Positions 23,184 through 26,025 of a DNA stretch of 26,025 bases are shown here, in pieces (positions within the stretch are counted from its first letter, which is position 1; every line of letters begins with the position of its first letter). The stretch comes from Candidatus Zixiibacteriota bacterium (GTDB lineage Bacteria; Zixibacteria; MSB-5A5; SM1-73): the NCBI GenBank assembly GCA_023129805.1, contig JAGMBK010000007.1, forward strand, positions 1 through 26,025, in the 5' to 3' direction. Under the pieces are notes generated by a model. That model made no database searches. It saw nothing but the letters and a program-made list of their open reading frames with translations, and was not told the DNA's origin. A program made the translations under genes and the position numbers.

Positions 23184-23963
23184 TTAAAACTTATGCATAT
23201 TCCAGGCCCCAATAATCACACCTGCCGCCCAAACACCAAAGACAGCTACACGAGGGCCATATTTTTTTAGAAAGCCTTTTTTCTTCTCAGGAGGACTTGG
23301 AGCAGGAGAGGGTACAGAAGCTAAGGTGACATAAAGCGATTGATCTTTCTCAATTAAGAAATTACCTTTGGAATCCAGATACCCATCCTTGCTAATGTTC
23401 CATTGAAGCTTTTTTCCGAAGACACTGGGATGAAAAGACCATCTAAACTCGCCGAAGGAATTGCTGAATTCCCGTGGGAGTGAATCAGAACTGTCTTCTA
23501 TGGCAGCCTGGATGATTGCTGCGGTTATTGGCTCTCCTTTATCACTTTTCACAATTCCAGTTATCATTGCTGGAGATTGTGCATTTTCTTTGGGCGCTTT
23601 ATATCCAATTGGCCAAAGACAAACTTCGATGTCCAAACCCGTGTTGAGAATGAATTCACCAGTTGCGTGAATGTAGCCAGGCTTTCTCACATAATAGCGA
23701 ACTTTTCGCTGCAGATCGTCAACATCAAACGGGTAGCTAACAAGTCCAGAAGAGGTGGTGGTGCAGTGATGAAAGAAATATTCTCCACTTCCTAAATCCG
23801 GGTCCCAGATTCTTAAATACACGACAGCCGTGTCCAAAGGTAGTTTGGTACTACAGTCTTGGACCCACCAGCAAACTGATACTGCATCAAGGGCTCTGAC
23901 ATCAGAAGAAAAACACGAAATAAGAATGGCAATAATAAAGACAAGCAGTTTGATTTTCTTCAT
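23184..23963 (-). CDS. Unknown secreted protein with two beta-sandwich (carboxypeptidase-regulatory-like) repeats and a C-terminal helix
   Basis: No specific family was recognised. The 259-residue protein has a signal peptide (about 1-24, ending VRA). Two segments of similar build follow (about 28-117 and 130-213): beta-strand patterns with GxVxSxxGEPI and G-Y-x-x-x-x-G motifs, as in carboxypeptidase regulatory-like domains. The first copy has four cysteines. A Pro-rich linker (PSPAPSPPEKKK) and a hydrophobic helix at about 238-254 (near VFGVWAAGVIIGAW) end the protein, so it is probably anchored to the inner membrane by its C-terminus and exposed to the periplasm. It begins 29 bases after the stop of the upstream membrane-protein gene, so the two are likely one operon. 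No clear ribosome-binding site precedes its ATG. Confidence 0.6.
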   Translation of the reverse strand: MKKIKLLVFIIAILISCFSSDVRALDAVSVCWWVQDCSTKLPLDTAVVYLRIWDPDLGSGEYFFHHCTTTSSGLVSYPFDVDDLQRKVRYYVRKPGYIHATGEFILNTGLDIEVCLWPIGYKAPKENAQSPAMITGIVKSDKGEPITAAIIQAAIEDSSDSLPREFSNSFGEFRWSFHPSVFGKKLQWNISKDGYLDSKGNFLIEKDQSLYVTLASVPSPAPSPPEKKKGFLKKYGPRVAVFGVWAAGVIIGAWNMHKF

Positions 23964-23992
23964 AGACTTATATTTCTGGCCAAATACGGGAA

Positions 23993-24781
23993 TTAGTTAA
24001 CTTCTTCCAGGTTCAATCCGCTTAAGCTTTGCGGATCGCTTCTCACCCCATTGCTTGGTATCGTTTCGATACAGTAGCCCGCCTTTATCCACTCCTTTCT
24101 TATCAAAAGCTTGGGTGATTCTTCCACATCATCCCTTCTTAGAACAACACCTAACACTTTCTTTCCTCCGGCTCGCCTGGTAATAATTATTCGCAGAGAA
24201 TCACCAACCTCTATAGTTGGACAAAAGGCGCAATACTTTTGCGGCTTGGTCGTCTGCTCAGATGTTTCTTCAGGTGTTCTTTCCGGCACTGGGTAATGCG
24301 CTTCCACAGTACGACTTGTGCATGGCCGCTCCGAGGGTCCGGTAAATATAACGAAAAATCCATGCAAATCACGACGTTGAACCAGAGAATCTTCTATTGA
24401 AATCGTAACAGAGTCGCCACTCCTGACCAACCCATTGGCGGGCAGTTGACTTCCTTTTTTCAAGGTAACGTACCCGTGCCTCTCTCTTTTTTCACCCTTC
24501 ACATATAGTATCCTCAAATCTTCATCCACAGCCTTAAAAATTAGCTGGTTAGCCTGGAGACTCGAATCATAGTTGCATACAAGGTCAAAATCAGGCGGAA
24601 TGTCATCACGTTCACCTGTGAAGGCCTCTTTAACTTCATCCCGAAATGTATAGACTACGAAGCCGGCGATCAAAAGCACTAATAGCAGTAACAAATAATC
24701 CAACCACTTCTCCTTGAAATTACTTCCTTTCTTAGCTTCTCCCGAGATTTTTTGACCATTTCTTTTCTTTTTTTTCTTCAA
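23993..24781 (-). CDS. Unknown single-pass membrane protein
   Basis: No family was recognised. The protein (262 residues from TTG 24781) has a strongly basic N-terminus (KKKKKR, then KKGSNFKEK), one membrane helix (about 28-45), and a soluble part of about 215 residues, probably periplasmic. That part contains a CxxC pair in YCAFC, further cysteines, and beta-rich segments with GDSV/GDSLRI motifs that recur about 95 residues apart, suggesting two related folds. There is no ATG near the beginning. TTG 24781 has GAGG six bases before it; TTG 24793 is the first possible start and lacks such a site. A good promoter ends about 50 bases upstream. With the next gene it forms a two-gene envelope unit of unknown job. 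Confidence 0.6.
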   Translation of the reverse strand: MKKKKKRNGQKISGEAKKGSNFKEKWLDYLLLLLVLLIAGFVVYTFRDEVKEAFTGERDDIPPDFDLVCNYDSSLQANQLIFKAVDEDLRILYVKGEKRERHGYVTLKKGSQLPANGLVRSGDSVTISIEDSLVQRRDLHGFFVIFTGPSERPCTSRTVEAHYPVPERTPEETSEQTTKPQKYCAFCPTIEVGDSLRIIITRRAGGKKVLGVVLRRDDVEESPKLLIRKEWIKAGYCIETIPSNGVRSDPQSLSGLNLEEVN

Positions 24782-24835
24782 TCCTCGCCTCAAAAGTCAT
24801 AGAAAATGAGTTTTGATTATGTTCTCTATAATCTC

Positions 24836-24864
24836 TTAATAATAAATTTGCACCTACGTGTCAA
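24836..24864 (-). promoter_or_regulatory. Sigma70-type promoter of the unknown two-gene unit
   Basis: On the minus strand a perfect TTGACA (24864-24859) is followed after 17 bases by TATTAA (24841-24836). The start would be near 24829, leaving a leader of about 50 bases before the proposed TTG start. Flanking sequence is AT-rich, as usual for promoters. Confidence 0.6.
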
Positions 24865-25021
24865 GATTTTTTTTGTAAAAAATGTAATTTTTTCAGTAGT
24901 GTAGAGGCAATAAACTAATACACAAAAAGAAAATTACGGCTGTGTCTCTTGAGAATAGATCGGGGAGGGATTATACTGAGTCTAAAGAAACAGAAGCGTG
25001 CTTGGAATGGGATTTTTTGAT

Positions 25022-25072
25022 GCTTCGGGAATAGTCGCCAGATCCCGCCAGAGGCGGGGGAATTCCCGAAGC
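25022..25072. repeat. Nested inverted repeat
   Basis: GCTTCGGGAAT (25022-25032) and ATTCCCGAAGC (25062-25072) form a perfect 11-base-pair outer stem. Inside it CCCGCC/GGCGGG (25044-25058) forms a second hairpin. The inner CCCGCC-x3-GGCGGG motif also occurs at 2228-2242 and in close form at 25154-25167. The surrounding gap 24865-25413 contains no recognised gene and consists largely of such structures. Confidence 0.65.
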
Positions 25073-25078
25073 TGAATA

Positions 25079-25132
25079 GCATCGGCATTTCCTTTAGGAT
25101 GAGTCCTTCAGGATGAATCCTAATGCCGATGC
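25079..25132. repeat. 54-bp inverted-repeat element with tandem 14-base units
   Basis: GCATCGGCATT (25079-25089) is the exact inverse of AATGCCGATGC (25122-25132). Between them the units TCCTTTAGGATGAG (25090-25103) and TCCTTCAGGATGAA (25104-25117) stand in tandem, followed by TCCT. The second unit is identical to those at 22887-22914, although the outer arms there are different. The left arm recurs at 8313-8327. This suggests a modular repeat family with a common core and exchangeable ends. Confidence 0.7.
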
Positions 25133-25224
25133 ATCGAGAACTCTCAGATCACACCCGCCAAGGCGGGCAAGAGCTGACAGAGCAAGGATATTTTGGCTAA
25201 TCTGTCAATATGGAAGATTCACCT

Positions 25225-25254
25225 TGCCGGTTGGGTTTTCAAACACAACCGGCA
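25225..25254. repeat. Inverted repeat near the OmpA-family gene
   Basis: TGCCGGTTG (25225-25233) and CAACCGGCA (25246-25254) form a perfect nine-base-pair stem around a 12-base loop. On the plus strand GGACTTTTC follows, a short T-run after four bases. It could act as a weak terminator or be a dispersed repeat. It lies about 160 bases beyond the stop codon of the minus-strand OmpA-family gene. Confidence 0.5.
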
Positions 25255-25413
25255 GGACTTTTCTGTGCTCGTATTCTTTTTTTGTCAGCGGGAGCCAGGG
25301 GCAGACTACTGGCCTTCCAGCTTGCTAAAACCTTACTTTCACGTCCCCACCCGTAGTGAGACAAGCCAACCGGGGTTCTTTCCCCAATCATGATCATTGC
25401 ACCGTCTCACCCA

Positions 25414-26025
25414 TCAGAGCTTAATTAGCTCAACCCGGCGGTTGTTAGCTTTTCCTTCCGGGGAATCATTGGTGTCGATCGGTTTTGACTCTCCCCAACC
25501 TTTTGCCTCCAGTCGATCTGGCTTGATATTGTATGTGGAGATAAGATACTCCCGCACGGAATTGGCCCGATTCTGTGAAAGCGTCAGATTGTGTTCATCC
25601 GAACCGTCACTGTCGGTATGACCTTCGATTGAAAGTCGCAACTCGGGGTCGTCCTGCAGAAGCTGACCGATCTGTTTTAGAGTCTTGTATGATTCACCCT
25701 TTATCTTGTGGGAGTCGACGTCAAAGAGAATCCCGTGTGTGACGATCTTTCCCGTTTCGTCCAGCTGTTCCCGCATACTCTTGCCACCCTCGGCAAAACG
25801 GAATCCTCTAAACAATATCGGACTTTTGGGCATGGTCCAATGATCAGGCTCCAAACGAAAACCAACCGGATCGAAATTCTCTACTTTCGGCACATTGGCG
25901 ACTCGCACCTCATCGATATAGCACTTGATCGAGCGCTTGGTGGCCATGATCCGCATAGTGTGGACACCTTTGGTGAGGCTGTTGGACAGTCTCTTGTTGG
26001 CCAGACCCTTGCCACTGATTGCAAG
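25414..26025 (-). CDS. OmpA-family protein, 3' part (runs off the window)
   Basis: The frame stays open on the minus strand to the last base of the window, so the visible 204 residues are the C-terminal part of a longer protein. The last 105 residues or so form an OmpA-C domain that binds peptidoglycan: ILFDVDSHKIK, the signature EGHTDSDGSDEHNLTLSQNRA with its Asp and Arg ligands, and GWGESKPI near the end. The preceding stretch (GVHTMRIMATKRSIKCYIDEVRVANVP) resembles the end of a concanavalin-like beta-sandwich, as seen in some OmpA-type lipoproteins. A role in tethering the outer membrane to the cell wall is likely. The ATG at 25956 is internal to the frame and probably not the true start. 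Confidence 0.85.
   Translation of the reverse strand, partial: LAISGKGLANKRLSNSLTKGVHTMRIMATKRSIKCYIDEVRVANVPKVENFDPVGFRLEPDHWTMPKSPILFRGFRFAEGGKSMREQLDETGKIVTHGILFDVDSHKIKGESYKTLKQIGQLLQDDPELRLSIEGHTDSDGSDEHNLTLSQNRANSVREYLISTYNIKPDRLEAKGWGESKPIDTNDSPEGKANNRRVELIKL

Noticed and set aside
25113..25393. Two overlapping plus-strand frames of 66-71 codons
   Set aside because: They lie across inverted repeats, have no start signals and show no family pattern; the stretch is probably repeat-derived.

Overview
The window looks like a chromosomal segment from a diderm (Gram-negative-type) bacterium. The envelope genes say so: a Wzi-like outer-membrane protein, a protein with a BamA-like barrel, an OmpA-type peptidoglycan-binding domain, MurA and signal peptidase I. 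TTG start codons, intergenic gaps full of short hairpin repeats, and the mix of ordinary housekeeping genes with lineage-specific envelope genes suggest an uncultivated lineage near the FCB group (Zixibacteria/KSB1/WOR-3-like). That placement is an inference from gene style, not from any marker comparison. No rRNA, tRNA, CRISPR array, transposase or phage gene was recognised.

Layout. Bases 1-2102 carry a stand-alone double-ACT protein and a beta-decarboxylating dehydrogenase of the isocitrate/isopropylmalate family. A 410-bp hairpin-rich gap leads to a plus-strand housekeeping run: a radical SAM-DUF2344 fusion, rsmB (16S rRNA methyltransferase), a membrane PASTA protein, rpe, ffh, and then the classical rpsP-rimM-trmD-rplS cluster behind a good sigma70-like promoter. 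The theme from 5.2 to 12.7 kb is translation, ribosome maturation and protein targeting. An 880-bp gap with palindromic repeats and a minus-strand terminator follows.

Bases 13.5-16.8 kb hold a Wzi-like outer-membrane protein and the enzyme that starts exopolysaccharide repeat units, ending at a strong terminator. The minus strand from 17.1 to 21.7 kb carries a 1025-residue metalloprotease-like/beta-propeller/outer-membrane-barrel chimera and murA. lepB diverges from murA on the plus strand. Behind lepB lies a second, diverged copy of the lepB 3' end, separated from it by a 92-bp inverted-repeat element. The last 3 kb contain a two-gene minus-strand unit of unknown secreted/membrane proteins with its own promoter, a 600-bp hairpin-rich gap, and the 3' part of an OmpA-family gene that runs off the window.

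The least explained material is: several small dispersed palindromic repeat families in the gaps; the lepB tail remnant; the very long Lys/Glu tail on ribosomal protein S16; the protease-propeller-barrel chimera; and the unknown membrane/secreted gene pair.
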